This document shows positions 1 through 10,438 of a stretch of 64,000 bases of DNA, in pieces; within the stretch, counting starts at the first letter, position 1, and each line of letters opens with the position of its first letter. The notes under the pieces were generated by a model that saw only the letters and a program-made list of their open reading frames with translations, was not told the DNA's origin and made no database searches. The translations under genes were made by a program, and so were the position numbers. Origin of the DNA: Arachis hypogaea (Eukaryota > Streptophyta > Magnoliopsida > Fabales > Fabaceae); NCBI RefSeq assembly GCF_003086295.3, contig NC_092051.1:79430445-79494444 (forward strand), read 5' to 3'.

Positions 1-656
1 ATCGTCTGGAGGCATCACCCTTGTCAATGGCTTCATCTTATCCTCTCAGTGAATAATATGCTCACGCACCCTGTCACGGCACGGCTATTCATCTGTTGGT
101 TCTCGATCATGCTGGAATAGGGTTTACTATCCTTTTGTGTCTGTCACTAACGCCCTGCAATCGCGAGTTAGGAGCTCGTCACAGTCATTCAATCATTGAA
201 TCCTACTCGGAATACCACAGACAAGGTTTAGACCTTCCGGATTCTCTTGAATTCCGCCATCATTCTAGCTTACGCCACGAAGATTCTGGTTAGGAGATCT
301 AAGAGATATTCATTCTAGCTTAATTCAAGTAGAACAGAAGTGTTTGTCAGGCACGCGTTCATAAGGGAGAAGGATGATGAGCGTCACACATAATCATCAC
401 CTTCATCACGTTCTTGGGTGCGAATGGATATCTTAGAAGCGAAATAAGAAGAATTGAATAGAAAACAGTAGTACTTTGCATTAATCTTTGAGGAACAGCA
501 GAGCTCCACACCTTAATCTATGGAGTGTAGAAACTCTACCGTATGAAAATACATAAGTGAAGGTCCAGGCATGGCCGAGATGGCCAGCCCCCTAAAGCGT
601 GATCAAAGGATCATAAGGTAATCCAAAGATGGTCTAAAAGACAATAGTAAGAGGTC

Positions 657-665
657 CTATTTATA
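657..665 (-). promoter_or_regulatory. TATA-like box of Element 1 3' LTR
   Basis: The minus-strand sequence TATAAATAG lies in the LTR at the place where all Family I LTRs keep it. It is a good candidate for the retrotransposon promoter. There is no experimental support in the sequence itself. Confidence 0.5.
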
Positions 666-781
666 ATAAACTAGTCACTAGGGTTTACATGAGTAAGTAA
701 TTGATGCATAAATCCACTTCCAGGGCCCACTTGGTGTGTGCATGGGCTGGGCTTTAAGTGTTGCACGTGCAGAGGTCCTCC

Positions 782-894
782 TTGGAGTTGAACGCCAGTT
801 TTAGTGCCAGTTTGGGCGTTCAACTCTGGTTTTGGCTCCTTTTCTGGCGCTGGACGCCAGATTTGGGTAGAAAGCTGGCGTTGAACGCCAGTTT
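782..894. repeat. Palindromic GGCGTT/AACGCC minisatellite in Element 1 3' LTR
   Basis: Several units of the type CTGGCGTTGAACGCCAG, or half-units GTTGAACGCCAG and GGCGTTCAAC, are spaced by about 15 bases. Each unit can fold on itself. The same kind of array is in every Family I LTR in the window. Confidence 0.85.
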
Positions 895-1266
895 ACGTCA
901 TCTATTCTTGGCCAAAGTATGGACTATTATATATTGCTGGAAAGCCCTGGATGTCTACTTTCCAACGCAATTGGAAGCGCGCCATTTCGAGTTCTGTGGC
1001 TCCAGAAAATCCACTTTGAGTGCAGGGAGGTCAGAATCCAATAGCATCAGCAGTCCTTTTTCATCCTCTGAATCTGATTTCTGCTCAAGTCCCTCAATTT
1101 CAGCTAGAAAATACCTGAAATCACAGAAAAACACACAAACTCATAGTAAAGTCCAGAAATGTGAATTTAACATAAAAACTAATGAAAACATCCCTAAAAG
1201 TGACTAGATCCTATTAAAAACATACTAAAAACAATGTCAAAAAGCATATAAATTATCCGCTCATCA

Positions 1267-1304
1267 CAACACCAAACTTAAAGTGTTGCTTGTCCCCAAG
1301 CAAC
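1267..1304 (-). other. GAGGAC-type hairpin plus PPT-like tract at the 3' LTR of Element 1
   Basis: On the minus strand the hairpin GTTGCTT-GGGGAC-AAGCAAC (1304-1285, seven perfect pairs, six-base loop) is followed by ACTTTAAGTTTGGTGTTG, which abuts the LTR start at 1266. This is where the plus-strand primer (polypurine tract) must lie in an LTR element. Confidence 0.75.
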
Positions 1305-2382
1305 TGAAAATCAAATAGGATAAAAAGAAGAGAATATACTATAAATTCCAAACTATCAATGAAACATGGCTCCAATAATATGAGCGGGACTTATAGCTTT
1401 TTGCCTCTTGAATAGTTTTGGCATCTCACTTTATCCATTGAGGTTCAGAATGATTGGCATCTATAGGAACTTCAGATTTCGAATAGTGTTATTGACTCTC
1501 CTAGTTCAGTATGATGATTCTTGAACACAGCTTCTTTATGAGTCTTGGCCGTGGCCCTAAGCACTTTGTTTTCTAGTATTACCACCGGATACATAAATGC
1601 CACAGACACATAATTGGGTGAACCTTTTCAGATTGTGACTCAGCTTTGCTAGAGTCCCCAATTAGAGGTGTCCAGGGTTCTTAAGCACACTCTTTGTTTT
1701 TGCTTTGGACCTTGACTTTAACCGCTCAGTCTCAAGTTTTCACTTGACACTTACACGCCACAAGCACATGGTTAGGGACAGCTTGGTTTAGCCGCTTAGA
1801 CCAGGATTTTATTCCTTTAGGCCCTCCTATCCACTGATGCTCAAAGCCTTGGGATCCTTTTTATTTGCCCTTGCGTTTTGGTTTTAAGGGTTATTGGCTT
1901 TTTCTGCTTGCTTTTTCTTTTTCTCTTTTTTTTTCGCCTATTTTTTCTTTTTTTTTTTCCTGCAAGCTTTGTTCTTTGCTGCTTTTTCTTGCTTCAAGAA
2001 TCATTTTTATGATTTTTCAGATTATCAAATAACATGTCTCCTAGTCATCATTCTTTCAAGAGCCAACATATTTAACATTCTTAAACAACAACTTCAAAAG
2101 ACATATGCACTGTTCAAGCATACATTCAGAAAACAAGAAGCATTGTCACCACATCAATATAATTAAACTAAGTTCAAGGATAAATTCGAAACTCATGTAC
2201 TTCTTGTTCTTTTGAATTAAAACATTTTTCATTTAAGAGAGGTGATGGATTCATAGGACATTTATATCTTTAAGACAAAGTTACTAACTACTAATGATCA
2301 TGTAATGAAGGCACAAACATAGATAAGCACATAATACAGAAAACGAAAAACAGAGAAAGCAAGAACAAGGAATGAATCCACC
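1305..2382 (-). other. Element 1 3' non-coding region with conserved block
   Basis: No credible ORF is present; the one at 1894-2166 (plus) is only a poly-T tract. The part at 1391-1862 is closely conserved with 10952-11405 (Element 2) and 30757-31225 (Element 4), including runs such as CCCTAACCATGTGCTTGTGG. Conservation without coding suggests a structural or replication role. Confidence 0.7.
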
Positions 2383-3534
2383 TTAGTGATGGTGGCGTTT
2401 CCTTCTTGAGGAACCAATGATGTCCTTGAGCTCTTCTATGTCTCTTCCTTGTCTTTGTTGCTCCTCCCTCATTGCTTTTTGATCTTCTCTTATTTCATGA
2501 AGCATGATGGAGTGCTCTTGATGTTCCACCCTTAGTTGTCCCATATTGGAACTCAATTCTCCTAGGGAGGTGTTGATTTGCTCCCAATAATTTTGTGGAG
2601 GAAAGTGCATTTGAGGCATCTCCGGGATCTCATGGAAATGAGCTTCTTGCGCCTCTTGAGCTCCATGATTGGGCTCTCTTGCTTGCTCCATCTTTTTCTT
2701 AGTGATGGGCTTGTCCTCTTTAATGAGGATATCTCCCTCTATGTCAATTCCAGCTGAATTGCATAGGTGGCAAATGAGGTGAGGAAAGACTAACCTTGCC
2801 ATGGTGGAGGACTTGTCAGCCACCTTGTAGAGTTCTTGAGGTATAATCTCATGAACTTCCACCTCTTCTCCAATCATGATGCTATGGATCATGATGGCCC
2901 GGTCTATAGTAAATTCAGACCGGTTGCTAGTGGGAATGATTGAGCATTGAATAAACTCCAACCATCCTCTAGCTATAGGCTTGAGGTCCAATCTTCTTAG
3001 TTGAACCAGCTTGCCTTTGGAGTCAATCTTCCATTGAGCTCCTTCTACACATATGTCCATAAGGACTTGGTCCAACCTTTGATCAAAGTTGACTCTCCTT
3101 GTGTAGGGGCGTGCGTTCTCTTCCATGTATGGCAAGTTGAACGCCAACCTCACATTCTCCGGACTAAAATCTAAGTATTTCCCCCGAACCATTGTAACAT
3201 AGTTCTTTGGATCCGGGTTCTTACTTTGATCATGGTTCTTGGTGATCCATGCATTGGCATAGAACTCTTGAACCATTAAGATGCCAACTTGTTGGATGGG
3301 GTTTGTTAGAACTTCCTAACCTCTTCTTTGAATTTCATGTCGGATCTCCGGATACTCATTTCTTTTGAGTTTAAAAGGGACCTCAGGGATCACCTTCTTC
3401 TTGGCCACAACATCATAGAAGTGGTCTTGATGGGCTTTGGAGATGAACCTTTCCATTTCCCATGACTCGGATGTGGAAGCTCCTGTCTTCCCTTTCCCCT
3501 TTTTAGAGGATTCTCCGGTCTTAGATGCCATCAA
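2383..3534 (-). pseudogene. Element 1 ORF2 (env-position plant retrotransposon protein), one internal stop
   Basis: A single minus-strand frame of 384 codons starts at the ATG at 3534 and is broken only by TAG at 3318-3316, where the copy in Element 4 has a Trp codon (TGG to TAG). The N-terminus is Ser/Lys-rich (KGKGKTGAST). A central globular part contains WEMERFISKAHQDHFYDV and a long segment with HLICHLCNSAGIDIE. The C-terminus is a predicted coiled coil rich in Glu/Gln, ending in Arg/His. The layout looks like the family often annotated as 'putative plant transposon protein', found at the env position of Athila elements; this is from memory. No signal peptide or membrane segment is visible, so an envelope function is not supported. 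Siblings are at 11929-13074 and 29134-30263. Confidence 0.8.
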
Positions 3535-3568
3535 TGGTAATGGAAAAACAAAAAAGCTATGCTTTTAC

Positions 3569-3605
3569 CACACCAAACTTAGAATATTGCTCGCCCTCGA
3601 GCAAT
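3569..3605 (-). other. GAGGAC-type hairpin upstream of ORF2, Element 1
   Basis: The minus-strand hairpin ATTGCTC-GAGGGC-GAGCAAT (3605-3586) is followed by ATTCTAAGTTTGGTGTGGT, about 35 bases before the ORF2 start. It has the same architecture as the PPT hairpin at 1304-1267. Confidence 0.75.
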
Positions 3606-4080
3606 AAACAAAAGAATAGAAGAAGAAGAAGAAGAAATATGGAGAGGGAGAGGGAGATGTGGTTTCGGCCAAGGAGAGTGTAGAGGGGTGTGTTGTGTGA
3701 ATTTGATGAAGAATGGAGGGCTTTATATAGGGAAGGGAAGGGGGGTTAAGGTTCGGCCATATGGGTGGGTTTGGGTGGGAAATTGGTTTTGAATTTTGAA
3801 GGTAGGTGGAGTTTATGAGGTAGGTTTATTGGGAAGAGTGGATGGATGTGAGTGGTGAAGAGGTGATGGGGAAGAGAGTTTGAGGTGATTGGTGAAGGGT
3901 TTTTGGGGAAGAGTGTTTATGGGGTTATGTGAAAGAGAGTGGTGAGAAGAAGTGAGTGGAGGTCTGAGTGGATCCTGTGGGGTCCATAGATCCTGAGTGG
4001 ATCCTCTGGGGTCCACAGATCCTGAGGTGTTCAAGGATTTACATCCCTGCACCCATTAGGCATGTAAAAATGCCTTTGTA
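3606..4080 (-). other. Pyrimidine-rich spacer between minisatellite and ORF2, Element 1
   Basis: On the coding (minus) strand this is C/T-rich with CTTCTTCTTCT runs and a TATATAAAG-like site near 3723-3730. No ORF is conserved with the sibling elements. It could be the promoter or leader for a separate ORF2 transcript, which is inference only. Confidence 0.5.
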
Positions 4081-4089
4081 CCCAACTCT

Positions 4090-4260
4090 AGGCGTTCAGC
4101 GCCAGGTTGGTGGCCATTTTGGGCGTTCAACGCCCATTTGTGTGCCATTTCTGGCGTTGAACACCAGAACCATGCCTGTTCTGGCGTTCAGCGCCCAGAA
4201 GCTGCCCATTTTGGGCGTTCAGCGCCAGAACCATGCTCTGTTTTGGCGCTGAACGCCAGA
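4090..4260. repeat. Palindromic GGCGTT minisatellite, gag-ORF2 spacer of Element 1
   Basis: About eight half or full palindromes of the type GGCGTTCAGCGCCAG or TGGCGTTGAACACCAG occur at roughly 20-30 base spacing. They alternate TGCCCATTTTGGGCGTT-like spacers with the palindromes. Siblings are at 13574-13748, 28492-28633 and 63275-63476. Confidence 0.9.
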
Positions 4261-4397
4261 CAGATGCTCCTCCAGGGTGTGATTTTTCTTCTGCTGTTTT
4301 TGATTCCGTTTTCAATTTTTCTATTTATTTTGTGACTCCACATGATGATGAACCTAAGAAAACATGAAAAACAATAAAAATAAGAATTAGATAAACA

Positions 4398-4413
4398 TTG
4401 GGTTGCCTCCCAA
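4398..4413 (-). other. AGGCAA-loop hairpin after gag-protease, Element 1
   Basis: The minus-strand hairpin TTGGG-AGGCAA-CCCAA has a perfect five-pair stem. It lies about 50 bases downstream of the end of the gag-protease frame and is preceded by AAGAAGCGCTTG. The same hairpin follows the first ORF in all seven elements. Confidence 0.75.
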
Positions 4414-4462
4414 CAAGCGCTTCTTTAATGTCAATAGCTTGACAGTGGGCTCTCATGGAGCC

Positions 4463-6790
4463 TCACAGATGTGCAGAGCTTTGTTGAAACTCTCCAACAC
4501 CAAACTTAGAGTTTGGATATGGGAGTTCAACACCAAACTTAGAGTTTGGTTGTGGCCTCCCAACACCAAACTTAGAGTTTGACTGTGGGGGCTCTGGTTG
4601 ACTCTGCTTGGAGAGAAGCTTTTTCTGCTTCCTCTCCATGGTTGCAGAGGGAGATCCTTGAGTTTTAAACATAAGGGAGTTCTCATTCCATTAAAGGAAT
4701 AATTCACCACTGTCAACATCAATCATAGCTCTTGCTGTGGCCAGGAAAGGTCTTCCCAGGATGATGGGTTCATCCTCTTCCTTTCCAGTATCCAGGACTA
4801 TGAAATCAGTAGGTATGTAAAGGCCCTCAACCTTTACTAATACATCTTCTACTTGTCCATAAGCCTGTTTTCTTGAGCTGTCTGCCATCTCTAGTGAGAT
4901 TTTAGCAGCTTGCACCCCATAGATTCCCAGTTTCTCTATTACAGAGAGGGGCATGAGGTTTATTCCTGAACCAAGGTCACACAGAGCCTTAAAGATCATG
5001 GTGCCTATGGTGCAGGGTATTATGAACTTTCCAGGATCCTGTTTCTTCTGAGGCAATGTCAGTTGATCCAGATCACTTAGTTCATTGATGAACAAGGGAA
5101 GTTCAACTTCCCAAGTATCAATGTCAAATAATTTGGCATTCAGCTTCATGATTGCACCAAGAAACTTGGCAGTTTGCTCTTCAGTAACATCCTCATTCTC
5201 TTCAGAAGAGGAATACTCATCAGAGCTCATGAAGGGCATAAGAAGGTTCAATGGAATCTCTATGGTCTCTAGATGAGCCTCAGAGTCCTTTGGTTCCTCA
5301 GAGGGAAGCTCCTTATTGATCACTGGACGTCCCAGGAGGTCTTCCTCCTTGGGATTCACGTCCTCTCCTCTCCTCACAGGTTCGGCCATGGCGCTTATGT
5401 CAATGGCCTTGCACTCTCCTTTTGGGTTCTCTTCTGTATTGCTTGGGAGAGTACTAGGAGGGATTTCATTGATCCTTTTACTCAGCTGGCCCACTTGTGC
5501 TTCCAGATTTCTAATGGAAGACCTTGTTTCATTCATGAAACTTACAGTGGCCTTAGATAGATCAGATACTAGATTTGCTAAATTAGAGGCATTTTGTTCA
5601 GAGTTCTCTGTCTGTTGCTGAGTTGATGATGGAAAAGGCTTGCTATTGCTAAACCTGTTTCTTCCACCATTATTAAAGCCTTGTTGGGGCTTTTGATCCT
5701 TCCATGAGAAATTTGGATGATTTCTCCATGTTGAGTTATAGGTGTTTCCATAAGGTTCACCTAAGTAATTTACCTCTGCTATTGCAGGGTTCTCAGGATC
5801 ATAAGCTTCTTCTTCAGAAGATGCCTCTTGAGTACTGTTGGATGCAGCTTGCATTCCATGCAGACTCTGAGAAATCATATTGACTTGCTGAGTCAATATT
5901 TTATTCTGAGCCAATATGGCATTCAGAGTATCAACCTCAAGAACTCCCTTCTTCATAGGCGTCCCATTGCTCACAGGATTCCTTTCAGAAGTGTACATGA
6001 ACTGGTTATTAGCAACCATGTCAATGAGTTCTTGAGCTTCTGCAGGCGTTTTCTTTAGGTGAATGGATCCACCTGCAGAAGTGTCCAGTGACATCTTCGA
6101 TAGCTCAGATAAACCATCATAGAATATATCCAGGATGGTCCATTCTGAAAGCATGTCAGAAGGACACTTTTTGGTCAACTGTTTGTATCTTTCCCAAGCT
6201 TCATAGAGGGATTCACCTTCTTTCTGTCTGAAGGTTTGAACATCAGCTCTAAGCTTGCTCAGCTTTTGAGGAGGAAAGTACTTGGCTAAGAAAGCCGTGA
6301 CCAGCTTATCCCAAGAGTTCAGGCTGTCTTTGGGTTGAGAATCCAACCATAATCTAGCTCTGTCTCTTACAGCAAAAGGGAAAAGCATTAGCCTGTAGAC
6401 TTCAGGATCTACTCCATTAGTCTTAACAGTATCACATATCTGCAAGAATTCAGTTAAGAACTGAAAAGGATCTTCAGATGGAAGTCTATGAAACTTGCAG
6501 TTCTGCTGCATCAGAGAAACTAATTGAGGTTTCAGCTCAAAGTTGTTTGCTCCAATGGCAGGAATGGAGATGCTTCTTCCATGTAGTTTGGAATTAGGTG
6601 CAGTAAAGTCACCAAGCATCTTCCTTACATTATTATTATTTTCGGTTGCCGTCTCCTCTTCCTGTTCGAAAATTTCTGAAAGGTTATCTCTGGATTGTTG
6701 TATTTTAGCTTCTCTTAATTTTCTCTTCAGAGTCCTTTCAGGTTTTGGATCTGCTTCCACAAGAATGTTCTTATCCTTGCTCCTGCTCAT
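4463..6790 (-). pseudogene. Element 1 gag-protease polyprotein (699 aa open, then one stop before the C-terminal tail)
   Basis: The ATG at 6790 follows an in-frame Met-Ser-Arg-Ser-Lys start shared with siblings. The frame is open for 699 codons to TAG at 4693-4691, then continues in the same frame for a tail of three NSKFGV repeats to 4463. The capsid-like retrotransposon gag domain spans about residues 135-260 ([28 protein letters not shown]). A Gln/Asn-rich linker lies near 360-400. A retropepsin-like aspartic protease begins near residue 602, with catalytic CDLGSGINLM (Asp605) and the ILGRPF loop at about 677-682. I see no CCHC zinc knuckle. There is no frameshift and no RT downstream, so this is the complete first ORF of a non-autonomous element. 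It would form particles and self-process, while genome copying would need another element. The longest uninterrupted ORF is 4691-6790. Confidence 0.85.
4493..4580 (-). repeat. Three copies of an AACTCTAAGTTTGG palindrome coding for NSKFGV repeats
   Basis: Three roughly 33-base repeats lie in the tail of the gag-protease frame, each containing a near palindrome of the PPT-adjacent motif AAGTTTGGTGTTG. In frame they give three N-S-K-F-G-V units. Confidence 0.8.
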
Positions 6791-7811
6791 ATGACAAAGA
6801 AGAAGGCACAGAAAAATAATAATAATAATAGAGATCCTTTATACCACAGTATAGGGATCCCTTTGTGAGTGGAAGAAAAGAGGGGGAGTCAAAGAATGTG
6901 ATGTAAAGGAAGAAACACAACTGTACGGATGGAAGAGATGTGAGATGAGATGTTAGGATATGAATGAATAAATAGAATAGGATGGGGGAGGGATAATTTT
7001 CGAAAATTATTTTGAAAAAGAGTTAGTGATTTTTGAAAAATGGTTTTTGAAAAATGTTAGTAATTTTTGAAAATTTTTGAAATTAAAAAAAATAATTAGT
7101 TAATTAAAAAGAAATTTTTGAAAAAGAGGGAAGATATTTTCGAAAATTAGAGAGAGAGAGTTAGTTAGGTGGTTTTGAAAAAGTTAAGAAACAAACAAAA
7201 AGTTAGTTAGTTAGTTGAAACAATTTTTGAAAAGATAAGAAGTTAGGAAGTTAGAAAAGATATTTTGAAAAGATATTTTTGAAAAAGATAAGATAAGAAG
7301 ATATTTTTGAAAAGATATGATTGAAATTAGTTTTGAAAAAGATTTGATTTTTAAAATCACAATTAATGACTTGATTCATAAGAAATCACAAGATATGATT
7401 CTAGAACTTAAAGTTTGAATCTTTCTTAACAAGCAAGTAACAAACTTCAAGTTTTTGAATCAAAACATTAATTGATTATGTTATTTTTGAAAATTTGGTA
7501 TAAAAATAAGAAAAATATTTTTTTGAAAAATATTTTTGGAATTTTCGAAAATAACTAAGAATTTTTGAAAAAAGATTTGATTTTTGAAAAAGATTTTGAA
7601 AAAGATAAGATTTTCAAATTGAAAATTTGATTTGACTCATAAGAAACAACTTGATTTTAAAAATTTTTTAAAAAGTCAACTCAAATTTTCGAATTTGATG
7701 AGAGAAAAAGGGAAAGATATTTTTTTTATTTTTGAATTTTTATGATGCAAGAGGAAAACACTAAAAGGATGCAATGCATGAAATTTTTAGATCAAAACAA
7801 TGAATGCATCC

Positions 7812-7882
7812 AAGAATGCTATGAATGTCAAGATGAACACCAAGAACACTATGAATGTCATGATGAACATCAAGAACATATT
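7812..7882. repeat. About 33-base tandem repeat in Element 1 leader
   Basis: Two to two-and-a-half copies of a unit containing CTATGAATGTCA, GATGAACA and CAAGAACA stand head to tail. The reverse complement words (TGTTCTTG, TGTTCATC) also recur in the leaders of Elements 4 and 6. Confidence 0.65.
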
Positions 7883-8269
7883 TTTGAAAAATTTTTAATG
7901 CAAAGAAAACATGCAAGACACCAAACTTAGAATTCTTTAATGCTTAGGCACTAAGAATTCAAGAATGCATATGATAAACATGAAAAGACACAAAACAAAA
8001 AATCATCAAGATCAAACAAGAAGACTTACCAAGAACAACTTGAAGATCATGAAGAACACTATGAATGCTTGATATTTTCGAAAAAATGCAAGATGCATAT
8101 GCAATTGACACCAACTTATAACATGACTCAAGACTCAAACAAGAAATACAAAAATATTTTTGATTTTTTTGATTTTCTAATTTTTTTTTGGATTTTTCTT
8201 TTATATTTTTCGCATAATAAAAGGAAAAATGAGGATTCCAAAAATTTTTAATATGAATTCCAGGAATCT

Positions 8270-8510
8270 TGCCATGTTAGTCTAAAGCTTCAGTCCAGGA
8301 ATTAGACATGGCTCACTAGCCAGCCAAGCTTTCAAAGAAAGCTCCAGTCCAAAACACTAGACATGGCCAATGGCCAGCCAAGCTTCAGCAGGTGATCATG
8401 GATCAGCAGCAGGTGGATGAGCAACAACTAATTTGCTCTTGATAACAAATTGCAAGCCTCAGTCCAAATGAATTTAGACATGGCTTTACAGCCAGCCAGG
8501 CTTCAACATG
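8270..8510. repeat. Three-copy TAGACATGGC...CCAGCCAAGC leader repeat, Element 1
   Basis: Three imperfect units each join a CAGTCCA-type word, TTAGACATGGC and CCAGCCA(A/G)GCTT. They match, in reverse complement, 24380-24590 of Element 4. The position near the PBS is where packaging or dimerisation signals usually lie. Confidence 0.7.
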
Positions 8511-8699
8511 CTTCATGAAACACTAGAATTCATTCTTAAAAATTTTGAATAAAATTTTTGAAAACATTTTTATATTATTTTCGAAAACAGATGAGAAAAT
8601 TTTAGAAATATTTTTGAAAAAATTTTTTTTTTTGAAAATAAAATAAAAAAAAAATTACCTAATCTGAGCAACAAGATGAACCGTCAGTTGTCCAAACTC

Positions 8700-8880
8700 G
8701 AACAATCCCCGGCAATGGCGCCAAAAACTTGGTGTTGTTGCCGGGATTGGGATCTCAGACAATTCTTGGCGCCAAACAGGAACAATTAAGTCCCCGGCAA
8801 CGGCGCCAAAAACTTGGTGCACGAAATTGTGATGTCCAGGCTCAAACAATCCCTGGCAACGTGAGGAACTTGGTGCGCTG
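8700..8880 (-). repeat. Cluster of PBS-like copies at the Element 1 LTR/leader junction
   Basis: Besides the PBS at 8791-8808, a second near-complete copy of the PBS-LTR junction lies at 8706-8732 (CCCCGGCAATGGCGCCA then AAAACTTGGTG). Partial copies are near 8739-8775 and 8849-8876. This looks like repeated slippage or template switching at minus-strand priming. Confidence 0.7.
8791..8808 (-). promoter_or_regulatory. Primer-binding site (tRNA-Asp type), Element 1
   Basis: The minus-strand TGGCGCCGTTGCCGGGGA lies six bases inside the 5' LTR end. It is identical in Element 3 and in Element 4. It is the complement expected for the 3' end of plant tRNA-Asp, the usual Athila primer. Confidence 0.85.
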
Positions 8881-9859
8881 ATCTCAATACATAATTGTCA
8901 CAACTTCGATACAACTAACCAGCAAGTGCACTGGGTCATCCAAGTAATACCTTACGTGAGTAAGGGTCGAATCCCACGGAGATTGTTGGTATGAAGCAAG
9001 CTATGGTCACCTTGCAAATCTCAGTCAGGCAGATATAAAGTGATAATGGTGTTTTCGAATATTATATAATAAAATAGGGATAGAGATACTTATGTAATTC
9101 ATTGGTAGGAATTTCAGATAAGCGAATGGAGATGCTTTTCGTCCCTCTGAACCTCTGCTTTCCTGCTATCTTCACCCAGTCAGTCTTACTCCTTTCCATG
9201 GCTGGCTTTATGTGATACATCACCACTGTCAACGGCTACTTTCGGTCATCTCTCGGGAAAATGATCCAATGCCCTTTCACGGCACGGCTAATCATCTGTC
9301 GGTTCTCGATCATGCTGGAATAGGATTTACTATCCTTTTGCGTCTGTCACTAACGCCCTGCAATCGCGAGTTAGGAGCTCGTCACAGTCATTAAATCATT
9401 GAATCCTACTCGGAATACCACAGACAAGGTTTAGACCTTCCGGATTCTCTTGAATGCCGCCATCATTCTAGCTTACGCCACGAAGATTCTGGTTAGGAGA
9501 TCTAAGAGATATTCATTCTAGCTTAATTCATGTAGAACAGAAGTGTTTGTCAGGCACGCGTTCATAAGGGAGAAGGATGATGAGCGTCACACATAATCAT
9601 CACCTTCATCACGTTCTTGGGTGCGAATGGATATCTTAGAAGCGAAATAAGAAGAATTGAATAGAAAACAGTAGTACTTTGCATTAATCTTTGAGGAACA
9701 GCAGAGCTCCACACCTTAATCTATGGAGTGTAGAAACTCTACCGTATGAAAATACATAAGTGAAGGTCCAGGCATGGCCGAGATGGCCAGCCCCCTAAAA
9801 CGTGATCAAAGGATCATAAGGTAATCCAAAGATGGTCTAAAAGACAATAGTAAGAGGTC

Positions 9860-9868
9860 CTATTTATA
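9860..9868 (-). promoter_or_regulatory. TATA-like box of Element 1 5' LTR
   Basis: The minus-strand TATAAATAG lies in the conserved setting GTTATAAATAGGACC. It would start the genomic transcript toward the leader and gag. Confidence 0.55.
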
Positions 9869-9986
9869 ACAAACTAGTCACTAGGGTTTACATGAGTAAG
9901 TAATTGATGCATAAATCCACTTCCGGGGCCCACTTGGTGTGTGCTTGGGCTGGGCTTTAAGTGTTGCACGTGCAGAGGTCCTCCTT

Positions 9987-10069
9987 GGAGTTGAACGCCA
10001 GTTTTAGTGCCAGTTTGGGCGTTCAACTCTGGTTTTGGCTCCTTTTCTGGCGCTGGACGCCAGTTTACG
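9987..10069. repeat. Palindromic minisatellite in Element 1 5' LTR
   Basis: Units GTTGAACGCCAG, GGGCGTTCAACTC and CTGGCGCTGGACGCCAG are present. This copy is one unit shorter than in the 3' LTR. Confidence 0.85.
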
Positions 10070-10438
10070 TCGTCTATTCTTGGCCAAAGTATGGACTATT
10101 ATATATTGCTGGAAAGCCCTAGATGTCTACTTTCCAACGCAATTGGAAGCGCACCATTTCGAGTTCTATGGCTCCAGAAATTCCACTTTGAGTGCAGGGA
10201 GGTCAGAATCCAACAGCATCAACAGTCCTTTTTCATCCTCTGAATCTGATTTCTGCTCAAGTCCCTCAATTTCAGCCAGAAAATACCTGAAATCACAGAA
10301 AAACATACAAACTCATAGTAAAGTCCAGAAATGTGAATTTAACATAAAAACTAATGAAAACATCCCTAAAAGTGACTAGATCCTACTAAAAACATACTAA
10401 AAACAATGTCAAAAAGCGTATAAATTATCCGCTCATCA

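Larger units (their letters stand above)
1..1266 (-). repeat. Element 1 3' LTR (partial)
   Basis: The reverse complement starts TGATGAGCGGATAATTTAT at 1266. The stretch matches 9203-10438, the other LTR of the same element, nearly base for base. About 390 bases of its R/U5 end are missing beyond the window edge. It has a TATA-like box (657-665) and palindromic minisatellite units (782-894). At 861-891 it holds one 31-base palindrome unit that is absent from the 5' LTR. Confidence 0.9.
6791..8790 (-). other. Element 1 5' leader (non-coding)
   Basis: This is a long AT-rich leader. On the coding strand it has recurring TTTTTCAAAA and ATATCTTTTC words (6960-7740), a TTAAGTTTGGTGTC-like motif near 7918-7930, and a threefold leader repeat at 8270-8510. 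Unlike the leaders of Elements 2 and 4 it has no GGCGTT minisatellite. Short ORFs here (for example 7742-7930) come from repeats and are not conserved. Confidence 0.7.
1..10438 (-). mobile_element. Element 1: non-autonomous Athila-type Ty3/gypsy LTR retrotransposon (Family I), left end cut by the window
   Basis: Reading on the minus strand, the order is 5' LTR (10438-8815), tRNA-Asp PBS (8808-8791), leader, gag-protease (6790-4463), hairpin, palindromic minisatellite, second hairpin, ORF2 (3534-2383), conserved 3' non-coding block, PPT hairpin, and a 3' LTR that runs out of the window at base 1. No RT, RNase H or integrase sequence lies between protease and ORF2, so it would need enzymes in trans. 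It sits inside the 3' LTR of Element 2: base 10439 resumes that LTR at the point matching 39004. The expected right TSD is ACTTC (10439-10443); the left copy lies outside the window. Confidence 0.9.
8815..10438 (-). repeat. Element 1 5' LTR
   Basis: The reverse complement begins TGATGAGCGGATAATTTAT at 10438 and ends GTGCACCA at 8815 (1624 bases). It contains a TATA-like box at 9860-9868 and a palindromic array at 9987-10069. It is highly similar to 1-1266 apart from a 31-base unit missing after 10063. Confidence 0.9.

Noticed and set aside
758..1207. ORF of 149 codons in the LTR (also 10035-10379 and 55582-55884)
   Set aside because: It runs antisense through the LTR of Element 1 and through palindromic repeats. 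The similarity between copies reflects LTR homology, not coding.
1894..2166. Phe-rich ORF that looks like a membrane protein
   Set aside because: It is a poly-T tract in the 3' non-coding region, antisense to the element.
2383..3534. ORF2 considered as a true envelope protein
   Set aside because: No signal peptide, transmembrane segment or glycosylation-rich ectodomain is visible. Only the position matches env.
4090..4260. Regularly spaced palindromes that resemble a CRISPR array
   Set aside because: Unit and spacer lengths are irregular, spacers are also repetitive, the genome is a plant's, and there are no cas genes. It is a retrotransposon minisatellite.
7742..7930. Small ORF with C-x-x-C and D-E-H-Q-E-H repeats
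   Set aside because: It is the translation of a leader tandem repeat on the strand opposite to the element. No sibling ORF exists.
8791..8808. Possible tRNA-Asp gene fragment
   Set aside because: Only the 18-base primer complement is present beside an LTR end. There is no tRNA body or anticodon arm.
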